From: Halorubrum salsamenti
GTDB lineage: Archaea > Halobacteriota > Halobacteria > Halobacteriales > Haloferacaceae
Assembly: GCF_007671685.1 (NCBI RefSeq)
Contig: NZ_VCNL01000003.1
Span: 124,001 to 188,000 of the forward strand
Length of the DNA stretch: 64,000 nt
Reading direction: 5' to 3'
Shown here piece by piece: positions 26,112-34,860 of this stretch (within the stretch, counting starts at the first letter, position 1; the number at the start of each line of letters is the position of its first letter). The notes under the pieces are model-generated. The model did not search any database and was not told where the DNA came from. It saw only the letters and a list, made by a program, of their open reading frames with translations. Made by a program: the position numbers and the translations under genes.

Positions 26112-27092
26112 ATGGAGTGTGACAGGTGCGGAGACGACGCGATCCACCACGCCGCCTACTCCGGGGCGCACCTCTGTGGCGACCACCTCCGCCGGTCGGT
26201 CGAGAAGCGCGTGAAACGCCGCGTCCGCGAGGACAGCCTCCTCGACCCGGACGCGACGCCGGACGACCCCGACCGCTGGGTGATCGGCCTCTCGGGCGGG
26301 AAAGACAGCGTCGCGCTGACGCAGATCTTAGACGACGTGTTCGGAAAGGACCCGCGCGTCGAGATGCTCGCGCTAACGATCCACGAGGGGATCGAGGGGT
26401 ACCGCGACGAGAGCATCGACGCCACGATCGAGCTCGCCGAGGACCTCTCGCTCCGCCACGAGGTCGTCTCCTACGAGGAGGAGTTCGACGTGCAGATGGA
26501 CGACGTAGTCGAGAGCGACCCGGAGAACATGGCCGCCTGCGCGTACTGCGGCGTGTTCCGGCGCGACCTCTTGGAGAAGTACGCCGCCGAGTTCGACGCC
26601 GACAAGCTGCTCACCGGCCACAACCTCGACGACGAGGCCCAGACGGCGATGATGAACTTCCTGGAGGGCGACGTGCGGCAGGTGGCGAAACACTTCGACG
26701 CCTCGCTCGGCCCCTTCGACGAGCGGGAGGGAACCGACGCGTTCGTCCCGCGCGCCAAGCCGCTGCGGGACGTGCCCGAGAAGGAGATCGCCCTCTACTG
26801 TCACGTCCGCGACCTCCCGACCCACATGGCGGAGTGTCCGCACTCCTCGGAGGCCTACCGCGGCGAGATCCAGTCGACGATCCACGAGCTGGAGGAGAAC
26901 CACCCCGGCGCCCGCCACTCGATCATGGCCGGCTACGAGGAGCTGTCCGCGCTCGCCGCCGAGGCGTACCGCGAGGGCGGCGACGCCGCCGCCGACTCGC
27001 CCGACCTCGGCGAGTGCGATCGCTGCGGCTCGAAGACGAGCCGCGACGTCTGCCGGAAGTGTCGGCTACTCGACTCGATCGAGGCGGCGTAA
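26112..27092 (+). CDS. ncsA: tRNA 2-thiolation enzyme NcsA
   Basis: This 326-residue enzyme belongs to the TtuA/Ctu1 family. An N-terminal zinc ribbon begins ECDRCGDDAIHHA. The PP-loop SGGKDS (about 61-66) activates tRNA with ATP, and catalytic cysteines lie in ACAYCGVFRR (about 140-145) and CPHSSEAYRG. A C-terminal zinc ribbon, CDRCGSKTSRDVCRKC, follows. In haloarchaea NcsA thiolates wobble uridine of tRNA(Lys) using sulfur carried by SAMP2, whose gene is also in this window at 48798. Two copies of CACAGAGACGCGTTC around 26025-26065 lie upstream. Confidence 0.88.
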   Translation: MECDRCGDDAIHHAAYSGAHLCGDHLRRSVEKRVKRRVREDSLLDPDATPDDPDRWVIGLSGGKDSVALTQILDDVFGKDPRVEMLALTIHEGIEGYRDESIDATIELAEDLSLRHEVVSYEEEFDVQMDDVVESDPENMAACAYCGVFRRDLLEKYAAEFDADKLLTGHNLDDEAQTAMMNFLEGDVRQVAKHFDASLGPFDEREGTDAFVPRAKPLRDVPEKEIALYCHVRDLPTHMAECPHSSEAYRGEIQSTIHELEENHPGARHSIMAGYEELSALAAEAYREGGDAAADSPDLGECDRCGSKTSRDVCRKCRLLDSIEAA

Positions 27093-27201
27093 CTCGGCAG
27101 GCGGAGAGCTGGAGAGTCGGTCGGACGGAAAAACCGCGGTCAGCAGATCGATGCGACGACGCCGGGGCCGGTGACGACGCCGGAATCGGTCGGAGCGAGC
27201 G

Positions 27202-28419
27202 TCAGCGGATGACGTCGAGTCCGTTGTTCTTCTCGGTCGGCTCGCTGCCACCGTCGGACTCCCACGCGCCGCCCTCGGTACTGCCCGAGACCGCCGCGTT
27301 GCCGGCTGTGCCGTTCGTCTCGGCCGCCCGCGAGCGCGAGTCGCCGAGGTCGTCAGCGTCCACCGCGGCGCGGGATTTGTCGGCCTGCTTCTGGGTGGAG
27401 GGGCCGAGGACCTGCGCGCTCTGGACACCCGTCATGATCGCCATGACGCGGACCTTCCCCTTGTACTCGTCCTGAATGCGGGCGCCCCAGATCACGTTGG
27501 CGCTCGCCTCCAGCCGTTCGGTGATGTTGTTCGCGATGCCCTCGGCCTCTTTGAGCGTGAGGTCCGGACCGCCCGTGATGTGGACGAGCCCGCCGGACGC
27601 ACCGCGGTAATCGACATCTAAGAGAGGGTGGTTCATCGCGTCGTTGACCACCTCTTGGGTCTTGTTCTTGTCCTGGGTCTCGCCGACGAGCATGACGGCG
27701 ACCCCGCCCTGGTTCATGATCGTCGACATGTCGGCGTAGTCGAGGTTGATGAGGCTCGGCTGGGTGATCGTCTCGGAGATCCCCTTGACCGTCTCCGCGA
27801 TGATCTGGTCCATCACGGAGAACGCCTTCCCGATCGGCAGGTTCGGCACGTAGTCGAGCAGCCGGTTGTTGTCGAGGACGATGATCGAGTCGGCCTCGTT
27901 GCGGAGGTCCTCTAACCCCTCTTCAGCCTTCACAGTCCGGGCGCGCTCGACGTTGAACGGGGTCGAGACCATCCCGACGACGATGGCGCCCTGATCCTTG
28001 GCGATCTTCGAGACGACGGGCGCGGCGCCGGTACCGGTGCCGCCGCCCATCCCGGCGGTGACGAAGACGAGGTCGGCGTCGCCGAGCACCTCTTTGATCG
28101 TCCCTTGGGCCATCTCGGTGGCGCGCTCGCCCATCTTGGGGTCGCCGCCGGCGCCGAGCCCCTGCGTGAGCGACTTGCCCACGAGGATCTTGGTGTCGGC
28201 CTCGACCATCTTGAGGTGCTGTTTGTCCGTGTTGATCGCGACGGTGTCGGCGCCGTCGACGCCGATGTTGTACAGCCGGTTGACCGTGTTGTTACCGGCG
28301 CCGCCGGCACCGACGATGACGATCCGGGGGTCCCCGAACTCGTCGTCGTCCATGTCGACATCCATGTCGCGCTTCTCCGCTTCCGCGTTGTCGAGGGCGT
28401 CCTGAACGAGATCTTGCAT
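27202..28419 (-). CDS. ftsZ2: Cell division tubulin homologue FtsZ2
   Basis: This 405-residue protein has GTP-binding [12 protein letters not shown] near residue 37 and the tubulin signature [11 protein letters not shown] near 125. The N-terminus ([18 protein letters not shown]) and the T7-loop region (NLDYADM) are those of haloarchaeal FtsZ2, not FtsZ1, which has a different N-terminal block. FtsZ2 drives constriction of the division ring. The C-terminal ~60 residues are disordered and end in a short hydrophobic NNGLDVIR tail, a plausible partner-binding peptide. The start lies four bases after the stop of cdrS, so they are one operon. Confidence 0.95.
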   Translation of the reverse strand: MQDLVQDALDNAEAEKRDMDVDMDDDEFGDPRIVIVGAGGAGNNTVNRLYNIGVDGADTVAINTDKQHLKMVEADTKILVGKSLTQGLGAGGDPKMGERATEMAQGTIKEVLGDADLVFVTAGMGGGTGTGAAPVVSKIAKDQGAIVVGMVSTPFNVERARTVKAEEGLEDLRNEADSIIVLDNNRLLDYVPNLPIGKAFSVMDQIIAETVKGISETITQPSLINLDYADMSTIMNQGGVAVMLVGETQDKNKTQEVVNDAMNHPLLDVDYRGASGGLVHITGGPDLTLKEAEGIANNITERLEASANVIWGARIQDEYKGKVRVMAIMTGVQSAQVLGPSTQKQADKSRAAVDADDLGDSRSRAAETNGTAGNAAVSGSTEGGAWESDGGSEPTEKNNGLDVIR

Positions 28420-28423
28420 CAGT

Positions 28424-28603
28424 TTACACCTTCGCCCAATTGCGGTTGCGGCCGCGCTCGTCGCGCTCGCCGTCCTGTTCGTTTAACATGTCGCGGACGG
28501 CCGACCGGATCGCCTCGCTCCGGTTCGGAAACTCGCCCGTCTCGACCATCTGTTCGACTTCGTCGATCTGCTGTTTCGGGATTCGTAGTGTCACACGCTC
28601 CAT
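28424..28603 (-). CDS. cdrS: CdrS, short ribbon-helix-helix cell division regulator
   Basis: This 59-residue ORF begins [20 protein letters not shown] and continues [20 protein letters not shown]. That is a strand followed by two helices, the classic CopG/MetJ-type DNA-binding fold. The basic tail is NRNWAKV. It sits four bases upstream of ftsZ2, exactly as the known CdrS gene does. CdrS is described as a transcriptional regulator that controls division in Halobacterium and Haloferax. It is too short for usual gene-length cut-offs. GTAAGAC-type motifs upstream are candidates for autoregulation. It starts with ATG at 28603. Confidence 0.92.
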   Translation of the reverse strand: MERVTLRIPKQQIDEVEQMVETGEFPNRSEAIRSAVRDMLNEQDGERDERGRNRNWAKV

Positions 28604-28615
28604 TGTATTCCCCCG

Positions 28616-28769
28616 GTAAGACGGCGACCACGCGACGCGCGTGTCTTACAGCGACGAATCGCCCGACGACGGAGGGTCACCCCGACTCGGACGGTCGCTG
28701 TAAGACGACCGTCTTACGCAATTGAAGTCACCGAGGCTACCATTATAAAACTACCGGAGGGTGTAAGAC
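28616..28769 (-). promoter_or_regulatory. cdrS-ftsZ2 promoter with GTAAGAC operator array
   Basis: Five copies of GTAAGAC or its complement lie at 28616-28622, 28643-28649, 28700-28706, 28711-28717 and 28763-28769. The middle pair forms a perfect 8-bp inverted repeat GTAAGACG-AC-CGTCTTAC. A TATA box on the minus strand (TTTTATAATG, 28741-28750) places transcription start near 28715-28720, on that inverted repeat. The fifth copy lies just upstream of the TATA box. The array lies between cdrL and cdrS, so CdrS, CdrL or both are the likely binding proteins. This is inference. Confidence 0.65.
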
Positions 28770-28799
28770 AGATCGTGAAAACGCCATAATTCGAACGTA

Positions 28800-28904
28800 T
28801 ACGCGGCCTTAAGCGACTATCAACGATCCTTCAGTACGTCGGCAGCGGGAGATACGCGGCCTTAAGCGACTATCAACGATCCTTCAGTACGTCGGCAGCG
28901 GGAG
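28800..28904 (+). repeat. Tandem duplication of 52 nt covering the 3' end of cdrL
   Basis: The block beginning TACGCGGCCTTAAGCGACTA occurs at 28800-28851 and again at 28853-28904, with no difference seen between copies. The second copy contains the last ten codons and stop of cdrL. The first copy is therefore an extra, non-coding duplicate of that gene end. Perfect identity means the duplication is recent or is under selection, for example as a transcription terminator. Confidence 0.9.
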
Positions 28905-29484
28905 TTCGGCGCCCGCACCCGGGACAGAACGCCCAGTCGGTCCGGAGCTCGTCACCGCATTCGCAGAACGCTCGATGCGACTGCTTTTCACCGCAGTTCG
29001 GGCAGTATACATGGTCAGAGGGAACGTTTTCACCACATCCGCCACAGGTATTTTCGCGCGTTTGCACGTCCGGATCCCCGGGCGTCTTACGAGTCTGCGC
29101 GTCGGCGTCCTCGGTCGTCTCACGCGTCACACTCGCGTCGTCCTCGTCGGCACCCGGAGCGTCGAGCGAGACGTTTACGTTGATATCCCCGGCGCTTCCG
29201 GGCGTATACGCCGTATGAGGTGCCGACGGAGCGGCCGATCGATCGCCGAGCCGCTCGTCCAACGCGGCGTCGAGCCGATCGGCGATGAGGTCGTCGATCC
29301 GCTCGGCCAGCGCGGCGTCGATCGACGCGTCCGACGCGGCCGTATCGCCGCCGTCTTCGTCCCCCTCGATCGCGCCGTCGAGGTGGGTCCGGAGGGCCTC
29401 TCGCATCACCTCGCTTTTGGAGGCGTCACACGCTTCCAGCCGCTCGACGAGGTCGTCGTCGGCCCGGAAGGTGATCTTGCTCAT
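28873..29484 (-). CDS. cdrL: CdrL-like ribbon-helix-helix/double zinc ribbon regulator
   Basis: The protein has 203 residues. N-terminal residues 1-40 (MSKITFRADDDLVERLEACD, then SKSEVMREALRTHL) form a CopG-type ribbon-helix-helix. A helical and disordered acidic middle follows. The C-terminus is a double zinc ribbon, CGGCGENV...CPNCGEKQ and CECGDEL...CPGCGRR. This architecture next to cdrS-ftsZ2 matches CdrL, reported as the longer partner of CdrS in controlling division; the name rests on that context. The start ATG lies behind a TATA-like GATACTTG. The 3' end is duplicated downstream. Confidence 0.8.
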   Translation of the reverse strand: MSKITFRADDDLVERLEACDASKSEVMREALRTHLDGAIEGDEDGGDTAASDASIDAALAERIDDLIADRLDAALDERLGDRSAAPSAPHTAYTPGSAGDINVNVSLDAPGADEDDASVTRETTEDADAQTRKTPGDPDVQTRENTCGGCGENVPSDHVYCPNCGEKQSHRAFCECGDELRTDWAFCPGCGRRTPAADVLKDR

Positions 29485-29676
29485 ACAGAACCGATATCAA
29501 CTCTCACTACAAGTATCTTCTCCTCGTGTCCGACGATCGACAGACACGTTTCAGCGGTTCGAAATGTACGCACCCGCCATCGTTCAGGATCCCGCGGTTT
29601 ACATGGAGGATCATGCGACATGGACACACATGTCTGACGCAGATTTATACGGCCCGCGTGGGCATACGTGTGTATA

Positions 29677-30123
29677 ATGAGTAACCGCGTGGAGGACCTC
29701 GAACGACAGGTCGCGGAGCTACAGGCGGCGGTCAACGGGCTCACCGAGGAGCTCGTCGAGATGAAAGAGCGCGTCCGACAGGTGGAAGACGCTCAGGAGG
29801 TAGCCGTCGCAACCGACGCGACCGAGTCGGCGGAGTCAACGGAACCGACGGACGACGGGTCACCGAACGAAGCCGCAGAGGGGTCCGAAGCGGCGGACGG
29901 CGAGCGCCGGACCCACTCCGACGACCACGTCGAGGTCGTCGAACGGACCGACGACGGACCCGCGGCCGACGACGCCGGGACGGACGAGGGTGACTCGGAT
30001 GGGTCCGCGGGCGACGACGTGATCGTCCCCGAACAGGAGGCGACGACGCCCGACGCCGAGGCCGCCGAGGGGTCTGACGCGGAGAGCGACGAGGAGTCCG
30101 ACAGCGACATCATCGTCGCGTAA
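29677..30123 (+). CDS. DUF7518-type coiled-coil protein upstream of smc
   Basis: This 148-residue protein has a coiled coil in its first ~40 residues (MSNRVEDLERQVAELQAAVN, then LTEELVEMKERVRQVEDAQ) with clear heptads. The rest is a long, highly acidic disordered tail ending SDSDIIVA. The gene always-before-smc position is my recollection of haloarchaeal genomes, where the family is called DUF7518. The gap to smc is 23 bases, so it is probably co-transcribed and may act with the SMC complex. TATA box TTTATACGG at about 29643-29651 puts the transcript start about 5 bases before the ATG. Confidence 0.75.
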   Translation: MSNRVEDLERQVAELQAAVNGLTEELVEMKERVRQVEDAQEVAVATDATESAESTEPTDDGSPNEAAEGSEAADGERRTHSDDHVEVVERTDDGPAADDAGTDEGDSDGSAGDDVIVPEQEATTPDAEAAEGSDAESDEESDSDIIVA

Positions 30124-30146
30124 CCCGCCGCCCACCCTCCGCGCAC

Positions 30147-33100
30147 ATGCATATCACAGAAGTGGTTTTAGACGGGTTCAAGAGCTTCGGACGAACGACG
30201 AGGATCCCCTTTTACGACGACTTCACGGTCGTCACTGGGCCGAACGGCTCCGGGAAGTCGAACATCATCGACGGGATCCTCTTTGCGCTCGGGCTGGCCC
30301 GCACCCGGGGGATCCGGGCGAAGAAGCTCACGGACCTGATCTACAACCCCGGCCACGACGGCGGCGAGGGCTCGGACGGCCCGAACGAGGCGTCGGTGAC
30401 CGTGGTGTTGTCCAACGAGGACGGGACACTCGACCGGTCGCAGGTCGTCTCCGCGGCGGGCACGGAGAACGTCGGCGACGTCTCCGAGATCACGATCAAG
30501 CGCCGCGTGAAGGAGACCGAGGACAACTACTACTCCTACTACTACCTCAACGGGCGCTCGGTGAACCTCTCGGACGTGCAGGACCTGCTCGCGGCCGCCG
30601 GCGTCACGCCGGAGGGGTACAACGTCGTGATGCAGGGCGACGTGACCGAGATCATCAACATGACTCCCTACCAGCGCCGGGGAATCATCGACGAGATCGC
30701 GGGCGTCGCCGAGTTCGACGAGAAGAAGGAAGCCGCCTACGAGGAGTTGGAGACGGTCGAAGACCGGATCGAGGAGGCCGATCTCCGGATCGGCGAGAAG
30801 CAGGACCGGCTCGATCAGCTGTCCGACGAGCGCGAGACCGCCCTCCGGTATCAGGAGTACCGCGACGAGCTCGAGGAGTACCGCGGCTTCCTCAAGGCCT
30901 CCGAGCTGGAGGAGAAGCGCGAGACGCTCGCGGGCGTCGAGGACGACATCGACGAGGCCGAAGACGAACTCGAGGACCTTCGCGCCGAGCTCGACGCCAG
31001 ACAGGGGAAGCTCACGCGGCTGGAAGAGGACTTAGCCGACCTCAACCACGAGATCGAGACGAAAGGCGAGGACGAGCAGATCGAGATCCGCTCGGAGATC
31101 GAGGAGGTGAAAGGCGAGATCTCGCGGCTGGAGGACAAGATCGAGGCCGCCGAGGAGCGCGCCGCGGAGGCCGAGACCGAGCGCCGCGACGCGTTCGTCC
31201 AGATCGACCGCAAGGAGGAGACGATCGAGGAGCTCGACGAAGATATCCGCGAGGTGAAAGTCGAGAAGGCCTCGGTGAAATCCGAGATCGCCACGAAGCG
31301 CTCCGAGCTCGCCGACGTGGAGGCCGAGATCGAGGGCGCAGACACCGAATTCGACGAGCTGAAAGCGGAGCTCGCGGAGAAGAAGGAGGCGATCGAGTCG
31401 CTGCGCGAGGAGAAAAATGAACTCCAGCGCGAGAAGGACCGCCTGCTCGACGAGGCCCGCCGACGCTCGAACGCGGTGAGCGAGGCTCGGGACGATCTGG
31501 AGGAGGCCCGCGAGTCGCTCCCCGAGCACAAAGCCCGGATCTCCGAGCTACACAGCGAGCTCGACAAGGCGGAAAAGAACGAGGAGACGATCGAGGACGC
31601 GGTCGCCGACCTGTTCGCGGAGAAGGCCGAGAAGAGCGAGCGGCTGGAGGCGATCGAGGAGGACCTCCGCGAGAAGCAGAACGAGTACGCGAAGCTGGAG
31701 GCCGCGGCCGACGAGCGCGGCGACGCCTCGTGGCCCCGCGCGGTGACCGAAGTGAAGAACGGCGGGATCGACGGCGTTCACGGCGCGGTCGGCGAACTCG
31801 GTTCCGTCGAGGCCGAGTACGCCGAGGCGTGTGAGACCGCGGCCGGCGGTCGGCTCGCGAACGTCGTCGTCGACGACGACGGCGTGGGCTCGACGTGTAT
31901 CGACTACCTCAAGCGGCGCAACGCGGGCCGGGCGACGTTCCTTCCGATCACCGAGATGGACGACCGGAGCCTCCCGCGGAAGCCCTCGGTGCCGGGCGTC
32001 GTCGACTTCGCGCGCAACCTCGTCGACTACGACGGCGAGTACGAGGGGATCTTCTCGTACGTGCTCGGCTCCACGCTGGTCGTCGAGGACATGGACACCG
32101 CCCGCGACCTGATGGGCGACTACCGGATGGTGACGCTCGACGGCGACCTCGTCGAGAAGTCCGGCGCGATGACCGGCGGATCGGGCGGCGGTTCCCGGTA
32201 CGCGTTCACGAAGTCCGGCGGGGGGAAGCTCGAACGGCTCGCGACCGAGATCTCGGACCTGGAGGACGAACGGCAGGCGCTACAGGCGGAGATCGACGAG
32301 CTGGAAGCCGACATCGACGACGCGCGCGACCGGAAGGCCGACGCGGCCGAGCGCGTCCGGTCGCTGGAGGCCGACGTCGAACGCGCCGAAGACGAGCTGA
32401 CCGACGCCGAGGACCGCATCGAGGAGTTAGAGGCCGAGCTCGAAGAGCTGGAGGCTGAACGCGAGTCGGTCGACGCGGAGATGAGCGAACTCGACGCCGA
32501 GATCGACGAGCTGAACGCGGAGATAGACGAACTCGACGCCGATATCGACGAGATCGAGGCGGAGCTGGCCGACTCGAAGATCCCGGAGCTCTCGGAGCGC
32601 GCCGACGAGATCCGGGGAGAGATCTCGGACCTGGAAGACCGGATGAGCTCGCTCGACGGGCGGCGCAACGAGCTCGAGCTGGAGAAGGGGTACGCCGAGG
32701 ACGCGGTCGACGACCTCCACGACACCGTCGAGACGGCGCAGAACCGGAAGGCGGAGGCCGAGGAGGCGGCGGCCGAGCACGAGGCCGCGATCGAGGAGAA
32801 AGAGGAGACGCTGGAGTCGAAACGCGAGGCGATCGCGGAGCTCGAGGAGGAGCTGACGGAGCTGAAGGCGGACCGCGAGGACCTCCGCGAGGAGATCACC
32901 GAGGCGACCCGCGAGCGCGACGAGCAGCGCTCGCTCGTCTCGGAGGCGGAGTCCGACCTGGAGGGCCTCACCGACCGCCGCGACCGGCTGGCGTGGGAGA
33001 TCGACGAGCTGGAGTCGCAGGTCGGCGAGTACGACGCCGACGAGATTCCGGACCTCGACGAAGTCGAGTCGCGGATCGAGGAGCTGGAGGCGGAGATGGA

Positions 33101-33728
33101 GGCGCTCGAACCCGTCAACATGCTCGCGATCGACGAGTACGACGAGGTCGAGGAGGCGCTGGACACGCTCCAAGAGCGCCGGGACGTGCTCGTCGAGGAG
33201 CGCGACGCGATCGAGGAGCGCATCGAGGGGTACGAGGCGGCGAAGAAGGAGACGTTCATGGAGACGTTCGAGTCGATCAACGACCACTTCGAGGACATCT
33301 TCGCGCGCCTCTCGGCCGGCAGCGGAGAGCTCCTCTTGGAGAACCCCGAGGACCCGTTCGAGGAGGGGCTGACGATGAAGGCCCAGCCCGCGGACAAACC
33401 GGTCCAGCGGCTCGACGCGATGAGCGGCGGCGAGAAGTCGCTGACCGCGCTCTCCTTCATCTTCGCGATCCAGCGGCACAACCCCGCGCCGTTCTACGCG
33501 CTCGACGAGATCGACGCGTTCCTCGACGCCGTCAACGCCGAGCGCGTCGGCGAGATGATCGAGGAGCTGGCCGGGGACGCCCAGTTCGTCGTCGTCGGCC
33601 ACCGGTCGGCGCTGCTGGAGCGCTCCGACCGCGCCATCGGCGTCACGATGCAGGGCGACAACCTCTCGGCGGTAACGGGGATGCAGTTCGGCGACGACGG
33701 AGACGGGGAGGTGACCGCGGATGACTGA
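30147..33728 (+). CDS. smc: Chromosome segregation ATPase Smc
   Basis: This full-length SMC of 1193 residues has a head Walker A GPNGSGKS (31-38), a long first coiled coil and a hinge near 510-680 with GAVGELGSVEAEYAEACE and a GG-rich MTGGSGGGSRY end. A second coiled coil follows, then the C-terminal head with signature SGGEKSLTALS (about 1093) and Walker B FYALDEIDAFLDAVN (about 1116). It organises and separates the chromosome together with ScpA, whose ATG overlaps the smc 3' end by eight bases. The highly acidic helices are normal for haloarchaea. Confidence 0.96.
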   Translation: MHITEVVLDGFKSFGRTTRIPFYDDFTVVTGPNGSGKSNIIDGILFALGLARTRGIRAKKLTDLIYNPGHDGGEGSDGPNEASVTVVLSNEDGTLDRSQVVSAAGTENVGDVSEITIKRRVKETEDNYYSYYYLNGRSVNLSDVQDLLAAAGVTPEGYNVVMQGDVTEIINMTPYQRRGIIDEIAGVAEFDEKKEAAYEELETVEDRIEEADLRIGEKQDRLDQLSDERETALRYQEYRDELEEYRGFLKASELEEKRETLAGVEDDIDEAEDELEDLRAELDARQGKLTRLEEDLADLNHEIETKGEDEQIEIRSEIEEVKGEISRLEDKIEAAEERAAEAETERRDAFVQIDRKEETIEELDEDIREVKVEKASVKSEIATKRSELADVEAEIEGADTEFDELKAELAEKKEAIESLREEKNELQREKDRLLDEARRRSNAVSEARDDLEEARESLPEHKARISELHSELDKAEKNEETIEDAVADLFAEKAEKSERLEAIEEDLREKQNEYAKLEAAADERGDASWPRAVTEVKNGGIDGVHGAVGELGSVEAEYAEACETAAGGRLANVVVDDDGVGSTCIDYLKRRNAGRATFLPITEMDDRSLPRKPSVPGVVDFARNLVDYDGEYEGIFSYVLGSTLVVEDMDTARDLMGDYRMVTLDGDLVEKSGAMTGGSGGGSRYAFTKSGGGKLERLATEISDLEDERQALQAEIDELEADIDDARDRKADAAERVRSLEADVERAEDELTDAEDRIEELEAELEELEAERESVDAEMSELDAEIDELNAEIDELDADIDEIEAELADSKIPELSERADEIRGEISDLEDRMSSLDGRRNELELEKGYAEDAVDDLHDTVETAQNRKAEAEEAAAEHEAAIEEKEETLESKREAIAELEEELTELKADREDLREEITEATRERDEQRSLVSEAESDLEGLTDRRDRLAWEIDELESQVGEYDADEIPDLDEVESRIEELEAEMEALEPVNMLAIDEYDEVEEALDTLQERRDVLVEERDAIEERIEGYEAAKKETFMETFESINDHFEDIFARLSAGSGELLLENPEDPFEEGLTMKAQPADKPVQRLDAMSGGEKSLTALSFIFAIQRHNPAPFYALDEIDAFLDAVNAERVGEMIEELAGDAQFVVVGHRSALLERSDRAIGVTMQGDNLSAVTGMQFGDDGDGEVTADD

Positions 33729-34680
33729 GCCCCCGGAGTCTGCGGGCGGGGTCCCGGACCTCGACCTGACGAGCGAGCGCGACGGGGCGGACCCGTTCGC
33801 CGACGACGCCCCGGACGACGACCCCGACTCGACCGACGAATCCGGACCGGACGTGACCGGCGTCTCACCTCCGGACGAGACCGACGACGACGAGGTCGAG
33901 CCCGTCGAGCTCCTCGTCCAGCTCGCCGAGGAGGGCGAGATCGAGCCGTGGGACATCGACATCGTGCAGGTGACCGACGCGTTCTTAGAGAAGCTCGACG
34001 AGACGGACCTCCGGACGACCGGGCGGGCGCTGTTCTACGCCAGCGTCCTGCTCCGGATGAAGAGCGACGGGATGCTGGCCGACGACGACGACGACGAGGA
34101 GCCCGAGCCGGAGCCGTGGGAGGTCGCGATGGAGGGCGGCGCGCCCGACCCCGCCGACGGCGACTTCGACCCCATCGACGAGCTGGAGGCCGAGATGGAC
34201 CGCCGCCTCGAACGGAAGAACACCCGAGGGTCTCCGGAGACGCTCGACGAACTGGTCCGGGAGCTCCGCGAGGCCGAGCGCGGCTCGTGGTGGAAGGACT
34301 CCCGCGAGTACGACACCTCGGAGTCGCCGCACGGGCACGCCCGCGGCACGCAGACGCTCGATTACCACGCCGGCGACGAGTTCCGACAGGACGGCGAGCC
34401 GACAGCGGGCGAGGCGACCGACCGCACCCACGACGAGGACATCGAGGAGGTGATCGTGGAGATCGACAACGCTCTCCGGACCCACTTCGACCGCGGGCGC
34501 ACGGAGGTGCTGTTCGGCGAGATCGAGAGCGCCGGTGGACGGCCCTTCATGACGTACCTCGCGCTGCTGTTCATGGCCCACCGCGGTTCCGTCCGGCTCC
34601 AGCAGGACGACCTGTTCGGCGACCTGTGGGTGAAGGACCCGGCGGCGATGACCGGGGAGTCGGAAGCGATCGCGGACTGA
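33721..34680 (+). CDS. scpA: Segregation and condensation protein ScpA
   Basis: This 319-residue kleisin has a disordered acidic N-terminus (about 1-55). The conserved N-terminal domain follows: EPVELLVQLAEEGEIEPWDIDIVQVTDAFLEKL and GRALFYASVLLRMKSD. An acidic linker leads to a C-terminal winged helix around residues 240-305, including a TEVLFGEIESAGGRPFMTYLALLFMAHRG region. It bridges the Smc heads. It starts within smc. No scpB is visible in the window. Confidence 0.92.
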   Translation: MTEPPESAGGVPDLDLTSERDGADPFADDAPDDDPDSTDESGPDVTGVSPPDETDDDEVEPVELLVQLAEEGEIEPWDIDIVQVTDAFLEKLDETDLRTTGRALFYASVLLRMKSDGMLADDDDDEEPEPEPWEVAMEGGAPDPADGDFDPIDELEAEMDRRLERKNTRGSPETLDELVRELREAERGSWWKDSREYDTSESPHGHARGTQTLDYHAGDEFRQDGEPTAGEATDRTHDEDIEEVIVEIDNALRTHFDRGRTEVLFGEIESAGGRPFMTYLALLFMAHRGSVRLQQDDLFGDLWVKDPAAMTGESEAIAD

Positions 34681-34709
34681 GACGCGTTCGAGACCGGAGC
34701 CCAGTTCTC

Positions 34710-34848
34710 CCTTTTATAAATGGATACCGCAGAGCGGTGGTGAAATTCTCCAAACCCCAGCCTCGTCGGACCGGCGCTGTTGTGCCGGTCCGACTCCCTC
34801 GCGCGTGCACCTCGCGCCCTGCGGGCGCTCGGCGGCACGCGCCACCGC
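34710..34848 (-). repeat. Dispersed intergenic repeat, copy D (inverted, short)
   Basis: This compact copy fills the gap between the converging scpA and mtnP genes. On the minus strand the head GCGGTGGCGCGTGCC (complement at 34834-34848) is followed by the GAGCGCCC-GCAG-GGGCGCGAGG hairpin, GTGCACGCGCGAGGGAGTCGG, a copy-specific GGACCGGC...GCCGGTCC stem, GAGGCTGGGG and TTTGGAGAATTTC. A TTATAAA-containing unit follows at 34710-34740. The middle blocks found in copies A-C are missing, so it is an internally deleted or minimal version. Confidence 0.75.
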
Positions 34849-34860
34849 ACCGGGGGCTGT

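Noticed and set aside
28800-28851. First copy of the 52-nt duplication as a small peptide gene
   Set aside because: It contains only the last codons of cdrL without a start codon, and is identical to the gene end. It is a duplication, not a gene.
34362-34850. RWRVPPSARRARGARARES-type short proteins at this and other repeat copies
   Set aside because: The same peptide appears only in the head of the dispersed repeat in five places and shifts frame between copies. It is sequence of the repeat, not a protein family.
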